Assembly: GCA_028554755.1 (NCBI GenBank)
Contig: JAPTOF010000002.1
Span: 28,515,001 to 28,579,000, forward strand
Source of the DNA: Cordia subcordata
Taxonomy: Eukaryota; Streptophyta; Magnoliopsida; Boraginales; Cordiaceae
Direction of reading: 5' to 3'
Length of the DNA stretch: 64,000 bases
This document shows, piece by piece, positions 11,908-24,599 of the stretch. How positions within the stretch are numbered: the stretch's first letter is position 1; each line of letters opens with the position of its first letter. The position numbers were made by a program, and so were the translations under genes. The notes beneath the pieces were generated by a model. The model was not told the origin of the DNA. It saw nothing but the letters and a program-made list of their open reading frames with translations, and made no database searches.

Positions 11908-13090
11908 TTCTGACCTTTTCTTCCTTGGATATATGGTAATGCTAACACCCTCTAATTGAAGTTCCAACCTGAGGCTTTTGGCTTGGATTTATATCACCTA
12001 AACAGACAGAACAAAAAATCTTTGAACAGCATGAAATTGCACTAGCAGTATGAGTACAAGATTGTCAACTCTAGGCTAAGCACGTGGGATACCTGCTGAT
12101 CTTGTATGAGTTCTATATTAAACATATAGATTGACATGGATTATACAACAGATAAGAACCCAAGAAAGTTATATTGCACTAGTTGTTAGAATCAGTTAGA
12201 CATCATCATGGAAAGTCACTTGGCAAATGGAATAATCTTTTCAGAAAGCAAGCTGCTTTTTGCCTGAAAACTGAATTCTTCGTAATTTCCGGTGCAAATG
12301 CCACTCCCCCACAAAAAGATTGATGCTTGTAACGTTATAACGTTATTAATGAAAACTACCAATAATTGAAAAGAATGCGAAAATGGATGACAAATTGATA
12401 GTCTTGGCGGCATTTATAAAGTATACGATTAGGTCGTTGCAAGTCCTATCAGCATAAATGTGTCAATTAAGATGAGAGAGTCAATCTTTTCAAGCTAAAA
12501 ATAATTGACACGCAAAAGTGCAGCAGACAGAGCCTGCTTGGCCAAGCTTGTTTGGGGCTTATACGATGTAAATAGTAAAAGACACGTAAAATAATAAAAA
12601 GTACGTGAAAAAAAGTTTTTTTAGAAGCTTATAAGCAGCAAAATAATCAGAGCCAACCATGCTCAAATTCTTGTCAGCGAGAACAAAGTTGCAGCTCGCA
12701 AATCACACTCAAAATCAACACAAACCAAAACAAATACCTATATACAAAACATGCAAACAGTGAAAAAAAAAGAAGAAAATCCATGTTTTTAAAGCGATTT
12801 AAAGAGAAAGATTACCAGAAAAGAAAAGAAACACGTGTCACGGTGGTGCTGTAATTGACTCAAAAGCCTGTAAAAGGGTGGAATAAAAGAATCTTTAATC
12901 TGCTTATCTTAAAACGCCAGGCAAAATCCCAGTATAGATTATAGATAATTAAAAGCAACCTGGAAAACAAGATGGGCAGAGAGCGAGAGAGAGAAATAAC
13001 AAAGGCGGAGGAGTTGAGAATATATATAGAGATATGAACCAAGTGGCAGGTTCAGGGTTAGAGTAGCAACGCGTTTTGCATGACGTAATC
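11908..13090 (-). other. 5' leader and promoter region of PILS
   Basis: No coding sequence. A TATATATA tract at 13021-13028 (minus-strand TCTATATATATTC) could be the TATA box. A possible 5'-UTR intron runs from a donor near 12814 (CTG then GTAATC on the minus strand) to an acceptor near 12000 (TTTAG). Both are guesses from sequence alone. Part of 12530-12662 looks like a decayed copy of the Tourist-like elements seen elsewhere (GCCTGCTTGG at left, AGCTTATAAGC near right). Confidence 0.4.
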
Positions 13091-16090
13091 GGAGAGGGCA
13101 TGCACATGCACCACCACCACATCACCCGCCTTCATCATTTTGTTTAAAACACCCTTTAATCCTCGACCTTTACAATACCCAAATAAAAATTATCGTTTTA
13201 AAAAAATAATTTCAACTACTTAAATTGTTCCCAGAACCCCCACCTTCGTTGTGTCATATAAAATTGAAAAGATGATATATAATTTGAATAATTATGAATA
13301 AAAACGAAAAGTAATAAAATCAAATATAACTTACAGTCAACATTATATGAATACTGAATGTGAGTTTACTGGCGTGTAATATGAACGAAGAATATAGAAT
13401 AGAAAGATAAGTAAAAGTGTAATTAATGTGAACTAAACCATTTCATATAACTAAAGTCGCAAAGCAGTTAAGGAGAAGTGAGAGAAAGAGACTAGAAAGC
13501 ATATAAAAAGAATTTTACTTTGCAAGAAATAATTTTATATTCTTTGACAATTAAAAGTATTTCCTTTTATTTCCAACTAAAATTTTCTTACTTTTCCTAA
13601 TTGATTGATTTTCATTACCAAACAACGAAAAATGGAAAAAAATATATATATCTCAATAAAATATTTCACGACAAACATTCGGAACATTTTTTAGACTTAT
13701 GAAAGTGATGGAAGACATGTTACAAAAACTCGTTGTTTGTGGCATTGTCACAAAGTGGAACCTGATTTTGATTGAAATGACTTGATGTGAGAAACTCCAC
13801 CAAACTTTCAAACAAAAAAGAAAAAAGAAGGGCAAGAAAAAAGGGAAAAAAAAAAAAAGAAAACTCCGCTTGGCTTCATTGCTAAAGGAAGGATGTGTAT
13901 ACTACGGTGAATGGATATTATTATTAAGTGTTTGATATAGTATAGAATTTTAACTTGTCAATTTGAAATTGATTATAAAAGATGGGTAATCAAACTAGTA
14001 TATTTATTTTCGAAAAAAGATTGGTTACTAACCACATATATTTATTTTTCGAATCATTCAATCAATCAATGTATGGTAAATTTTGAATAGGTTAGACTCA
14101 TAGTTTTGAAGACCCCTAACTATTGGACTCAATTTATAATATATTTTAAGATAAATTTAAGTCCAATAGTTTGGAGGTCCTACTAACTTAGAGTAATTAT
14201 TTTTACTTATTTGAAAGTATAATATTTTACATAACAAAGTAAATCAATTCTTACTAAAAAGAAATAGTATTTTTATCCACTATAAGGTAAAATTTCACAA
14301 ATACTATTTTTTATCTTTTTTAAAGTTTCAACTTGGTCCTCATTATCTAAAAAATGATCGGACTTGAGTTTTTTATATTTTCAAAAAGTGCCAACTATAA
14401 AAGTGACCAACTTAGTTTTTAATTATTAGTAAGAGTGTCAATTTTATCCTCGTCAATTGGTCATGTGCCAGTTTTATGTGTATCTTTCTTCTTTTTCCTT
14501 TTTTGGAGTATGTGAGCATCTCTTAAGAGCCAAAATATGAATAAAATTAACCTTGTTCACAACTAAATTAATAATTTTTTTTTTTTTGAAAGGAGGCTAA
14601 GTCAAAAGAATCAAATAGAAACCAATCTATGAGAAGAAACTCCTCTTATATCTTTCTTAAGAACTAGTTTGAGTAGTTTTGGCGGGTGTTTAAGTTTGTG
14701 CATGTCAATAAGGAGTGCAATTTCGAAATTCACTATCTAATTTGGATGCTGATTCGCTTCCTTATACACATCTTCTTTTACATTCGTCAAATAGTGGTAG
14801 CATCACTTCCGCTGAAGCTGCTTGTCTCGTCACCCAATTGAATAATAATTGTGAGTCTGTTTCAATTACAAGGCTGGTAGCTTTCATCTCCTCCGCTAGC
14901 TAACTAGATTATGCAAACAAAAGGAGCAAATAAATTATTTTTAAAATAATAAAAATTAAATTGGTACTCTTTTTACGGACAATAGAGCTTATTTGTCAAC
15001 TTTACTCGTTGGAAAAACATTTCAGATTGGCGCTACAAGTCTACCTCATTCTTTCGGACATTGCTTGTTAGAGCCTAATCCAGAGGTCTAGCTAGTTATT
15101 CTTGTTCCTTTCCAAAACGTAAATATGATAATATTCGGATGAGAACAAACATGTTTTTTTTCGAACCTATTCTGTCGTTTTGTTTCAAATTGAAACAGAT
15201 GGAAATCGTGAAAAACGACTATACATAAAAGACGTGATCTAAGTGTTCACATCTACATGGAAAGGCCTCTCCATAACAGTGAAAGTGAATAGTGTTTTTG
15301 ACTCCTGAAAGTTAGATTTGTACTGATTATGTTGGTTAATCATTGAAAGATGTCAAAAATATTTTGGTTTGTAATGGTAGACGAGGTTGTAATCTTTTTT
15401 TAAATTTTGTATCAGAATGATAAAAAAAAATGGTATTTTAACTAAAAATAATAGTGTAATTGATTTTAACCTCACTAATAATAAAGAAAACGATAAAAAA
15501 GAAAAAAGAGCAACGTCAGTCACTTTCATCTCCAGTGGCGAGACAAAACCTTAGCTCTCACAGGACCACCATACTCATACTTGCGTAGGTTTGCCCGAAT
15601 TAGGTTAAATAGATCAACTCATAATATCGCTGTCAAAATTTAATGATTATAAATTGATAATGTAATTATTATATCATAATATAAATATTCCGCAACTGTT
15701 AAATTCTGCTAATTACGTTTTTAATATTATGATTGAAATGATATTTTGAATTCCAAAGCTATTCTCCTATTCTTTTCACAAAAGTAGGTGTAAACATGTT
15801 GGTGTTAGTGCAATAAATTTTGTACCATAAGAAACATATCCTGCTATTTGTAGAAGTAGAAGTACATATTTTCTTAAATAACGGAAATATACATTTCAAA
15901 GATAATTCTCAATGTTTGTTCATTTGCTCAAATTGGTGCCTATTTTTCCAAAAATCACTCCTTTTAAATAGTTACACTTTGGTAAGTTGAAAGTTATCGA
16001 ATTAGTTAAGTTGGTTACTTTCTGTAACTAGTTTCGATGGTCGGGTTTTCCTAACTGGATTTTCCTTGTCACAACTATATAGATATGTAT
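13091..16090. other. AT-rich gene-free DNA
   Basis: No gene recognised. It contains a short inverted repeat at about 14106-14185 (arms GACCCCTAACTATTGGACTC and its near-complement) and a small imperfect duplication around 13985-14055. The open frame at 14715-14903 has no recognisable domain. Confidence 0.55.
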
Positions 16091-16378
16091 ACGCTTTACG
16101 CTCAATCATTCCAAACAACGCTTGCATCTGTATTACTGCGACTGTTGGCATAAAGTTAGCCAATGCTTAGTCCCCAGATACCGTCATTGTTTCTTCTCTA
16201 GGAAAAGAGGTGCATGACTCATAGGCCTTTTATCTTCACACAGCGTCGTTCCATTAGGCTTTTACCCATTGCGGAAAATCCCCACTACTTCTTCCTGTAA
16301 GAGCCTGGGCCATGTCTTAGCCCTAGTATGGTTGATCATCATCTTAGACCAGCTACTCATTATTGCTTTGGTAAGCTA
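16091..16378 (-). pseudogene. Plastid-derived 16S rRNA gene fragment (NUPT)
   Basis: The plus strand reads as the complement of a eubacterial-type 16S rRNA. Recognisable in order: the stretch around GTTAGCCAATGCTTAGTCCC and CCAGATACCGTCATTG, then CCCATTGCGGAAAATCCCC, then GAGCCTGGGCCATGTCTTAG and GACCAGCTACTCAT, ending TTGGTAAGCT. These match from memory the 5' third of plastid 16S rDNA. Many changes look like C-to-T and G-to-A, with small deletions, as expected for an old methylated insertion. About 288 bp, not functional. Confidence 0.88.
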
Positions 16379-17324
16379 ACATATATACATACATACTGCG
16401 ATATATGATTTGATTGAAATTCTGATTTTACAGATTCAAAATGAGAAACTGTATGGGTGTGTATGTATGTATGTATGTATACATAGCCTCTGAGGCCAAA
16501 ATCTGTGTTAAAAGGCTTACATCTTTTGCAGCATTTGATGAGGATTTGAAGTCTCGTGCAACTACAGAGGAGAATTATGGACCGTTCAAATATATGTAGA
16601 TTGCCAGGGTACTCGAGAAATTAAAATGGTTTTGCTTTTGCTTGGCAGCCAAAACTCTTTTCGATATTAACTTGCTAATTATGCAAATCAAGATAACTTA
16701 AAGAGAGCAGGGTTTAGATCGTCCCATATATACACTTGGCAGTAACAGTGTGTCTTGATTATAATTTCAAATCTGAAGGCTGTCATTGTTGTGCAAACTG
16801 TATCGAAGCTACTGGAGTTGTCATTACGAATTTTAAGTCATTCAATAACAAAAATTACTCTCCAGAGAGAGCAAAACCCGATCGCCCAGCCCACTTTTGG
16901 TCACCTCACCACCTAAAACCAAGCCCTAACCTTTTTCCTCACTGAACAGCAATCATCATCATCTCACCATGCAGGCCTATAAAATCGACTTGAACAAAAT
17001 TGGAGCTAAAAATAATGTATGCTTTTTGCAAAGAAATGGACCAAAAAAAGATTGCTTTCACTTCAAATCCCTATTATTATTTTAATTTTTTAAATTAGTC
17101 CCTATTGTTTTAAAAGTCTAGAAAAATGTGTTAAGAACTTTTGACATCTCATTTTAGGTTCAAACTAGATGTGAGATATACTAGTTACGTTACGTTCGTG
17201 CAATTTGTGTTTCTTTATCTCTATTTTTTAATGACAAATTTCTTTAGATAAATGCTAATGATATTTAGTCCTTTTTTCTTTTTGCAATGTTTTAAGTGTT
17301 CATTTTGCAAGTTCTAAGTTTTTA
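16379..17324. other. AT-rich gene-free DNA
   Basis: Contains a short GTAT microsatellite (about 16457-16482). No gene recognised; the 16736-16945 open frame has no known domain. Confidence 0.5.
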
Positions 17325-17661
17325 GAGTAAATTACATATTATCCCTTTATACTTTGACCTATGTGTATCATATTTCTCTATAGTATCAAAATTAGCTAAT
17401 TACTCCCTTGTACTCTAACCTATGTATATCATATCCCTTATAGTATCAAAACTAGCTAATTATCCTCTTGAAGTTCTTAAAAGTGTGCAAAATACCCCTT
17501 TGAAGTTTTTGAAAATGTGCAAAATACCCCCTCAAATATATGACGGCAGGAGATATTTTGTATACTTTTAAAAACTTCAGAGGTTAACTAGCTAATTTTG
17601 ATATTATAGGAGATATAGTGAACATAGGTCATAGTACAAGGGGGTAATATGCAATTTGCTC
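17325..17661. mobile_element. Foldback element with stuttered left arm
   Basis: The ends are inverted: left GAGTAAATTACATATTA, right end (reverse complement) GAGCAAATTGCATATTA. Homology continues inward through GACCTATG and TATCAAAATTAGCTA. In the left arm the first unit is tandemly doubled (17341-17400 and 17401-17460, exactly 60 bp each). A second unit of about 32 bp (GAAGTT...GTGCAAAATACCCC, about 17469-17530) is also doubled. No coding capacity; probably a MITE-like element. Confidence 0.7.
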
Positions 17662-18088
17662 AAGTTTCTAATAACAATTGATTGATTTGTTACAGAAATG
17701 CAAAAAGAAGAAAAAGTCTGACATTTCTCCTTAAATTTTTTTTAAATAGTTGGTCAAATTTTCTATTATTGAGTTTGAAGTGTTGCACGCAAGACGGTGT
17801 GGATAGCTAAGTTTCATGTATTTTTAGAGTTTTAAGTTCAAAAATCCTATTACTCTTCAAAAATCCTATTTTTGAGCCTTAATCTATTGTGTCTCTTTGG
17901 ATAGTGGCGCAAAGCAGTACATGATCTATGTTTTCTTTATGTTTTAACTAGATCTACACACGTGCAATGCATGACATAATTTTCAAAAGAAAATGTAAAA
18001 ATAACTTTGGGAAAAATATATTTATATGTTAAGTGAAGATATAACTGTCTAGTGCTAATATTAATTTATTATAAAAATAGAATGACAT

Positions 18089-18863
18089 GCACCATCGTTC
18101 TTTGTAGTTTTAAAAAATAATACTGATGCCCCATAATTTTTTAAGTAACTGAAAACCCCCTATACTTTATAAAATGAAGTTGACACACCTTGACCATTAA
18201 GTAGACCGTTAGTTTTAATTCGTATTGGGCAACACATGCATGGATGATTATTGTTTATTGTCGAAATTAGCTAAATAATTCTTAAAAATGAAAATAAAAT
18301 TCCTGGAAACCTATTTTGCCATTTTCTTCCACTCATTTTGAGCAAATAGTAGTTGCTTTGTTTTTTTCCACTTGGGGTGTATGATTGTTACAACAATCAG
18401 GATGCTCATAATTCTTTGTTGTTTTCCTTTTTTTTTTTTAGTTTAAATTTATTTTAGTTTAAATTTGAGTTTTTTTTAAGCTTTTGGTTAAACAAAATAA
18501 ATTTACACTTAAAAAAAAGAGGAAAACAATAAATAATTATTGACATGCTTGATTGTTGTAACAATCGTACACCTCAGGTGGAAAAGAACAAAGCAGTTGC
18601 TACTCGCTCCAATAAGTGGAAGCGAATGGTGAAAATGAATTTCCAGCAATTTTATCTTTATTTTTAAGGGTAATTTAGTCTATTTTTATAATAAACAACA
18701 ATCATCCATGTAAGTGCTACCTAATACTAGTTAAAACTAACCGTTTGCTTAATTGTTGATGTGTGTCAACTTTATTTTATAAAATTATAAGGGGTTTTTA
18801 GCTACTTAAAAAACCACAGGAGATGTTGGTGTTATTTGTTTAAACTATATGGGGTGATGGTGC
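18089..18863. mobile_element. Large foldback (long inverted repeat) element
   Basis: About 775 bp made of two diverged inverted arms of roughly 320 bp around an A/T-rich centre (about 18411-18537). Ends are GCACCATC (18089) and GATGGTGC (18863). Paired blocks include TTTTTTAAGTA, AAGTTGACACAC, GTTAGTTTTAA, ATGATTGTT and GATTGTT(A/G)(C/T)AACAATC. No open frame of note. Structure fits a non-autonomous DNA transposon with long terminal inverted repeats; no clear target duplication. Confidence 0.75.
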
Positions 18864-20159
18864 TTTTTATTCTATGAAAATAATAGGTCTTAAAAATAAT
18901 TGATTAATAAAAAATCAAATTAGTTATTTACCTATTCTTGAACAAATTAACTAATAAATGATTTGAAATTGGACATGTTTTGTTCGACAAAATTTTATAT
19001 AGGGGTTACAAGAAAAATAGAATTAATCCAAATGTAGGGTGAAATAGAGACTAAAGCACATTAGTATTTAATAAAATATTAACTATTTATTATTTTTATA
19101 GATGTTAATATTAAAAGCAATACAAACTTATATTTATAATCATTCAATAACAACTATATACATAGAAAGTCACATATTCATTCTAAAAAGAATTTTATTT
19201 TTCTTTTTTATGTTTAAAGTATAGAAATACATTTATATTAGAAATGTGGAATCTATCTACTTGATTATTAAAAAGTAAAATCTCAATATCTAATTTTGAA
19301 TAGAGGCCAAAAATTTTTAATTATAAAAATAACTAAAAGAGTTTGAATAAAATAAATTAAGTAATGGATAAATAATTTTTTTCTCTTTTTGCACCAGATT
19401 GTTGGAAACTTGATTTAGATAATATCATAGTGAGGGCATGTAGTACGTGTTCGGCAATAGCTTTTCCAATAACTTTTAGTGTTTTGCACAGTTAAAATAA
19501 TATTTTTCTAAATTATTGTTGTTCGATAAAGTAACGTTTCAAATAGCTTTAAGCATTTCAATTAGCGTTTTTCAAAAGTTAAAAATTTTAGCTTTTCATG
19601 TTTTTTGCAATTTTTTTTTTTTGGTTTTTCTATTCTTTCTCCAATTTCTCTTTATGTTTTTACCTTTTTTTTCACAAATATAAATAAGAGATTGTATAAA
19701 AATAAATTTTAAATTATATATAATCGACATTACTAAAAGTTTATGTTTTATTAGTATTTTTTTACAAAATAATTTTGAACCTATTAAAATTAATTTTTAT
19801 AACATTAGTTATAATTTAATATTAAAATATGATTATAAAAATAAATATTTAATTATGAAATATATTATCATATTCCTATAATAGTAATAATAATTATAAT
19901 TATCATAACAACAACAACAATAATAATAATAATAACATGATATCAATGTTCTTTTACGTCATTTTACACTCACAAGCTAATCTAACACCTAATTTTACCG
20001 AACAAATTTAATTCAATCAGCTAGTTAAACAGCTATCAACTAATAGCTAAAATACAACATAACCCAACAACTAAATTTGTCGAACAAGCTCGTAGTCAAC
20101 GCTTTATTTGCTAACATAGTACTTTGTTAACAGGACAAGTCACGCAAACCGTTTATATC

Positions 20160-20162
<3 letters not shown>

Positions 20163-20212
<50 letters not shown>
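20163..20212. repeat. (ATA)n microsatellite
   Basis: About 16 uninterrupted trinucleotide units. Confidence 0.95.
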
Positions 20213-20213
<1 letters not shown>

Positions 20214-20230
20214 TAAAGTTATACTTAAGA

Positions 20231-20352
20231 GAACTTAGAAGCTCTTTGAATGCTACAAAAGCTTTTCTTTAGAAGTCACACAAGCTTCTCTTTGGATACC
20301 ACATAAACTCCACTTTGAATGCCATATAAGCTCATATTTAAATACCACATAA
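20231..20352. repeat. 23-24 bp degenerate minisatellite, about five units
   Basis: Successive units follow the pattern AAGCTC/T...CTTTG/A...ATACCACAT. Examples begin near 20231, 20257, 20282, 20305 and 20328. Confidence 0.65.
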
Positions 20353-20630
20353 GTTTATAAAAGAGAGAGTCCTCTTGCAAATGCAATATTCATTAATATT
20401 TAAATATAGAAAAGAATTATTACATCATTTAAATTGCATATTAAAGATGCCATAATACTTGGTTAATATAATTAAATGAAAAGGAAGACAAAAAAGAAAA
20501 GAAATTATAACATATAGTAATTATCAATTTATTAGTGAGCAGTGAATGCAAAATTATAAAGTTGAAAGATCAATACTAAGATAAATAATTGGTAAAGTTG
20601 GTTTAACTCATATTAAAAATAAAGCTGAAG

Positions 20631-20631
<1 letters not shown>

Positions 20632-20715
<84 letters not shown>

Positions 20716-20720
20716 TTTTT
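20632..20720. repeat. (AT)n run followed by T tract
   Basis: About 66 bp of alternating AT (20632-20697) followed by about 23 T. Confidence 0.95.
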
Positions 20721-20724
20721 GATT

Positions 20725-20839
20725 AGAGCCTATTTGGCTCTACTTATTTTCCAGCTTATAACTGCTAAAAAAAGCACCCCTTCATATGTTTTTTAATATT
20801 TGCAGCGTATAAACCCTAAATAAGCTTAGCCAAACAGGT
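20725..20839. mobile_element. Tourist-like MITE copy (decayed)
   Basis: Left end AGAGCCTATTTGGCTCTACTTATTTT; right end AATAAGCTTAGCCAAACAGG. The ends are near-complementary and the same type as the copy at 40543-40662. No clean target duplication. Confidence 0.5.
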
Positions 20840-22067
20840 TGTTATTTCTTTTTTATTATTGTTAGCAATTATATTTTAATTTTTTTCATTATTCTTCGTA
20901 ACACAAGGAATTAAGATGCATGTCCTTTGCTCTACCAAATTCAAGTATTTTTTGCATTTTGTGATTCTTGCTTTTCCCACTCATGATGAGAGCTTTAACG
21001 GTTATTTAATTTTTCATGGCTTAAGGTTTGCATTTTCAGTCTGTATAAGATTTGTTCTTCTAGCATTTCAAGACATGGAAAAGAATCAAAGAACTTTATA
21101 AGATAAGAGTGTTAGCCTATTTTAGTTTGTTAATTTCGTAGTTTAAAGAGCTACTACTACAAAAAAAAAAAAAAAAGGATGATTTTAATGTGACTTTTTG
21201 TGTCTCTTATATACTTTTCAATTTTTTTACTCATTATTGACAGAAAATGTCCCTTTGATTGTCATTATTTTGTACTGAAATTATGATTTCAGTTTTGTCT
21301 TTTATAACCTTATTTTCACATATTGGTTTTTTTTTAGATTGATATTATTAAGGTGACAAATTGTTTTTACATAAAAAGTTTGAGCTTACTTTTATTGCCA
21401 TATAATGCTTATCTGTCTTAGCTAATTAAAGCTCTAAGATTGGGTGTAATTATGTTTGATCAGAAAGTGTTCCGTTCCTTTTATATATAAAGTCTTAATT
21501 TACATTGTTTATCACACAATTTAATTCTTTATGCATTAGCATTTTCATTTAAGTTTAATTTATGTCAAGAAAATCATAGTATTATTAGTTTTGAAATTTG
21601 GTAGGCTACAGTTGCTAGAGTGTGAATAGTTGTATTTTGGGAGATTTGCACTAAAAGACTATCAATATTATAATAAAGTGTTGAAAGTCTTGTGATGATT
21701 GAGTATACTCAAGCCTTGCTTTTTCTTGCATTTTCTTTTTCTTTGGTGTTGTAATCTATATTAAAAAATTTAGTTAGGTATTATTCTTAAATTTAGAAAT
21801 AAATTAAAAACTTGATTAAAAATAGACCCCTGCAAAGCATGATTGTTGGAATTACTAGTATATGTATATAAAAGTTATACTTTTTTTTTTGCATTGTAAG
21901 AGTGCTATGTTAGCGTTTACATAGTATGGCTATTTTATTTTTTATTATTTTTCTTTTTATTTTTTCTTATCTTTATGAATACATATTATTAGTTTATTAA
22001 ATGGCCAATTAATTAATGCTTAAGATTAAATTCATTTGTGAATTCTAAAAAATAATTTCTTATCTAT

Positions 22068-22110
<43 letters not shown>
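22068..22110. repeat. (AT)n(GT)n microsatellite
   Basis: AT repeats pass directly into about 12 GT repeats. A further TA/CA-rich stretch lies at 22449-22535. Confidence 0.9.
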
Positions 22111-22589
22111 ATGTATTATTAGAATTAGAAATTTAATTTTCAATCAATTAATTCTCAAAATAATATTCATTTGTAAGTTATAGATCCGAGTAAATTTAAC
22201 ATTTACTATTAAAAAATACTTTTTTTAACATTATGAGAGTGTCATATCAATAATTATGTGGCAATAGATATTTTATCGTTAGCTTATACAATAATTTATT
22301 ATTTATTATTTATTTTATTTATATTATTTTTATCTTTGTGGATATCATTAAATTATTAATTTTAATTAAAAAATTAAATAATCAATCAATTCATACTTAA
22401 AATATAATTCATTTGTGAATTCCAAAAGATTCACTTATGATCTACTATAGATATATACATATATATTTATATATACACACACACATATATATATATACAT
22501 ATACATATATATATGTATATATATATGTATATAGATTTAGTTTTATCTTGTGTTTTTAAGGGATATAAATGTCCTTTTATTTGGTCATC

Positions 22590-22700
22590 TCTTTTGTTTT
22601 TTTTGGTGAAACCCCTCCACCCCATAGGATTCAAACTCAAGACTTCACTCCTAGAGAAGATAATATCAGCCACTTATCTATATCTGGTCAACTTTTATTA
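22590..22700 (-). mobile_element. Possible SINE remnant
   Basis: On the minus strand a tRNA-like B-box resemblance (GAGTTTGAATCC) is followed by GGTTTCACC and an A8 tail (T run at about 22597-22604 on plus). The length of about 105 bp fits a plant SINE. No target duplication identified. Confidence 0.35.
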
Positions 22701-24599
22701 TTTATAAGCAATTAAAAATGTAATTGGGGAGATGGTGCTTTTTTTCCTTGGTCGCTTATGAGCCAGGCTCATACAAAAGAGTTAATGTAAGAAAGAGCAT
22801 ACGCTAAGTTTTATACTCTTGTAAGTGGTGATGTGTAAGATGAAAAAAATTATTAAATTTGAAGGTATAAATTATGTTTTAAGCCCTTTACATTGTTATT
22901 TTTCTCCAATTAAGCACTCATTATTTTAAAATTTTTAGATTAATCCACAATATTTGACAAACATTATCAAATTAGTCGCTAAACAGTCACATTAGTTTTT
23001 AACATTAAAAAGATTATATTGGTTCTTTATATTTAACAAAGTTGTCCAAATTAGTATACAATATGAGTAAATGTTAAGGACTTTTAAACTAGTTAAATTG
23101 ATCTATAATATTTTAAGGGCATAGTCAGGTTAGCCTGTAAACATAGTCAAAGTTTTCATTATTTTGACATATTTATATTAGTCCTTAATATTTGACAAAC
23201 TTACCAGAATTAGTCTCATTATATAATAAAATATTATTGGATGTGGATTTTACAAATATAATCAACACTAACAAATAAGAAAATTATGTCATAAGTACCA
23301 ATGTTTCTCTTAAGTTAGTCCTTATTATTTTGAAGATTCAAATAAGATCATAAGAAAGACAAAATAATGGTACAACAAATACTTCAAAAAATAAAATGAC
23401 AATTGGTAATTCTTCTATATATTTATATTACTATAATAATAGTAATAATACTAATAATACTACAAATAATATTAATAATAATAATAATAACATTATAAAA
23501 ATATAATTAACAATTATCAATAAATAAAAGTATTAAAAATAACCATTACTCCATATAGCACACAAATTATACTCTAATCTATAACTATCTATCTGATACG
23601 AGATCAGCCATAACACTTGAGGCAGTCCGACATGTCCCGACCATCAAGCCTGAAATAAACCCCGCCGACCAACCCGAAGGCTTTCCCCTCTATAAGCATC
23701 CCTTCGTATCCAATGATCACTCATCAGTTTCAATCAACATGACACGTGTCTCCAGGCACAAACTATAAATAGGACCTCCACCTACCGAAATAAGGTAACT
23801 TCACTTTACACAGTATATTTCATCTTTAAAGTCTCCTAAAGAGCAAATCTGATTAGGCATAGGAGGTTCTTCGACCGGTACCACACCTATGCCTAGTTTG
23901 CTTATTTTTGCAAGTTAGCATTCACTGGAGAAGATCATTGGAGGATTATTTGATTCTTTGTAGGATCAGATTGACGTCGTCTGTGGGAAAATTGAGTTGA
24001 TAATCCCATTGAGTTCACATGGCTAGAACAAGAAGTCAAACAACTACCGTGTCTCACACGGCAGAAGAAGAAGAAGACGTTAGAAGCAAGCATCATGCAT
24101 ATGAACATCAACTACTAGGAACCTTCAAGTTGGCTAGAGCCTATTAGACTGTGCTCCTCGAGTGCATAGAACTTTGAACATTTAAAAAATTATTATGTGT
24201 GCTGACAAGTTCACAAAATATTTCATATACTTAATATATGTTCAATGAATAAATGATAGACCATGATTCCATGCCGAAAATATGAGTAATTTCACAAATT
24301 TACGTTTCAAAATTATGTAATCTTTAGCGATCCTTTTTATCGGGAACTGCTCATTGCACACACCCGAGTGGCACTATACTAAGGAGATAACAAATTTCAT
24401 ATAACGCATAATTGTGCAAATTTCAAAAGACAACATAATCATATGTACAACGTTACGCAAAAATATATAAACAACCGTAAAAGGGTTATATTAGAAGAGC
24501 ATTGTTTTCAACAAAAGGAAGAAATTGTTGTTCAACCATAGTTACATAAAAAGACAAAGTTTCAAATAAAGAAATAAATCGAAGCAGTGGGGGCCACAT

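Larger units (their letters stand above)
18864..23593. other. AT-rich gene-free DNA with simple repeats
   Basis: No protein gene recognised. It contains possible inverted termini (19438-20100), a 23-24 bp minisatellite, several microsatellites, a Tourist-like copy (about 20725-20839), a possible SINE remnant (22590-22700), and runs of the degenerate motif ATTAGTCC...TATTTTGA (22860-23350). The open frame at 20916-21101 has no known domain. Confidence 0.5.

Noticed and set aside
11908..11967. Longer PILS N-terminus from ATG 11967
   Set aside because: The extra 20 residues do not resemble PILS starts known to me; kept only as an alternative.
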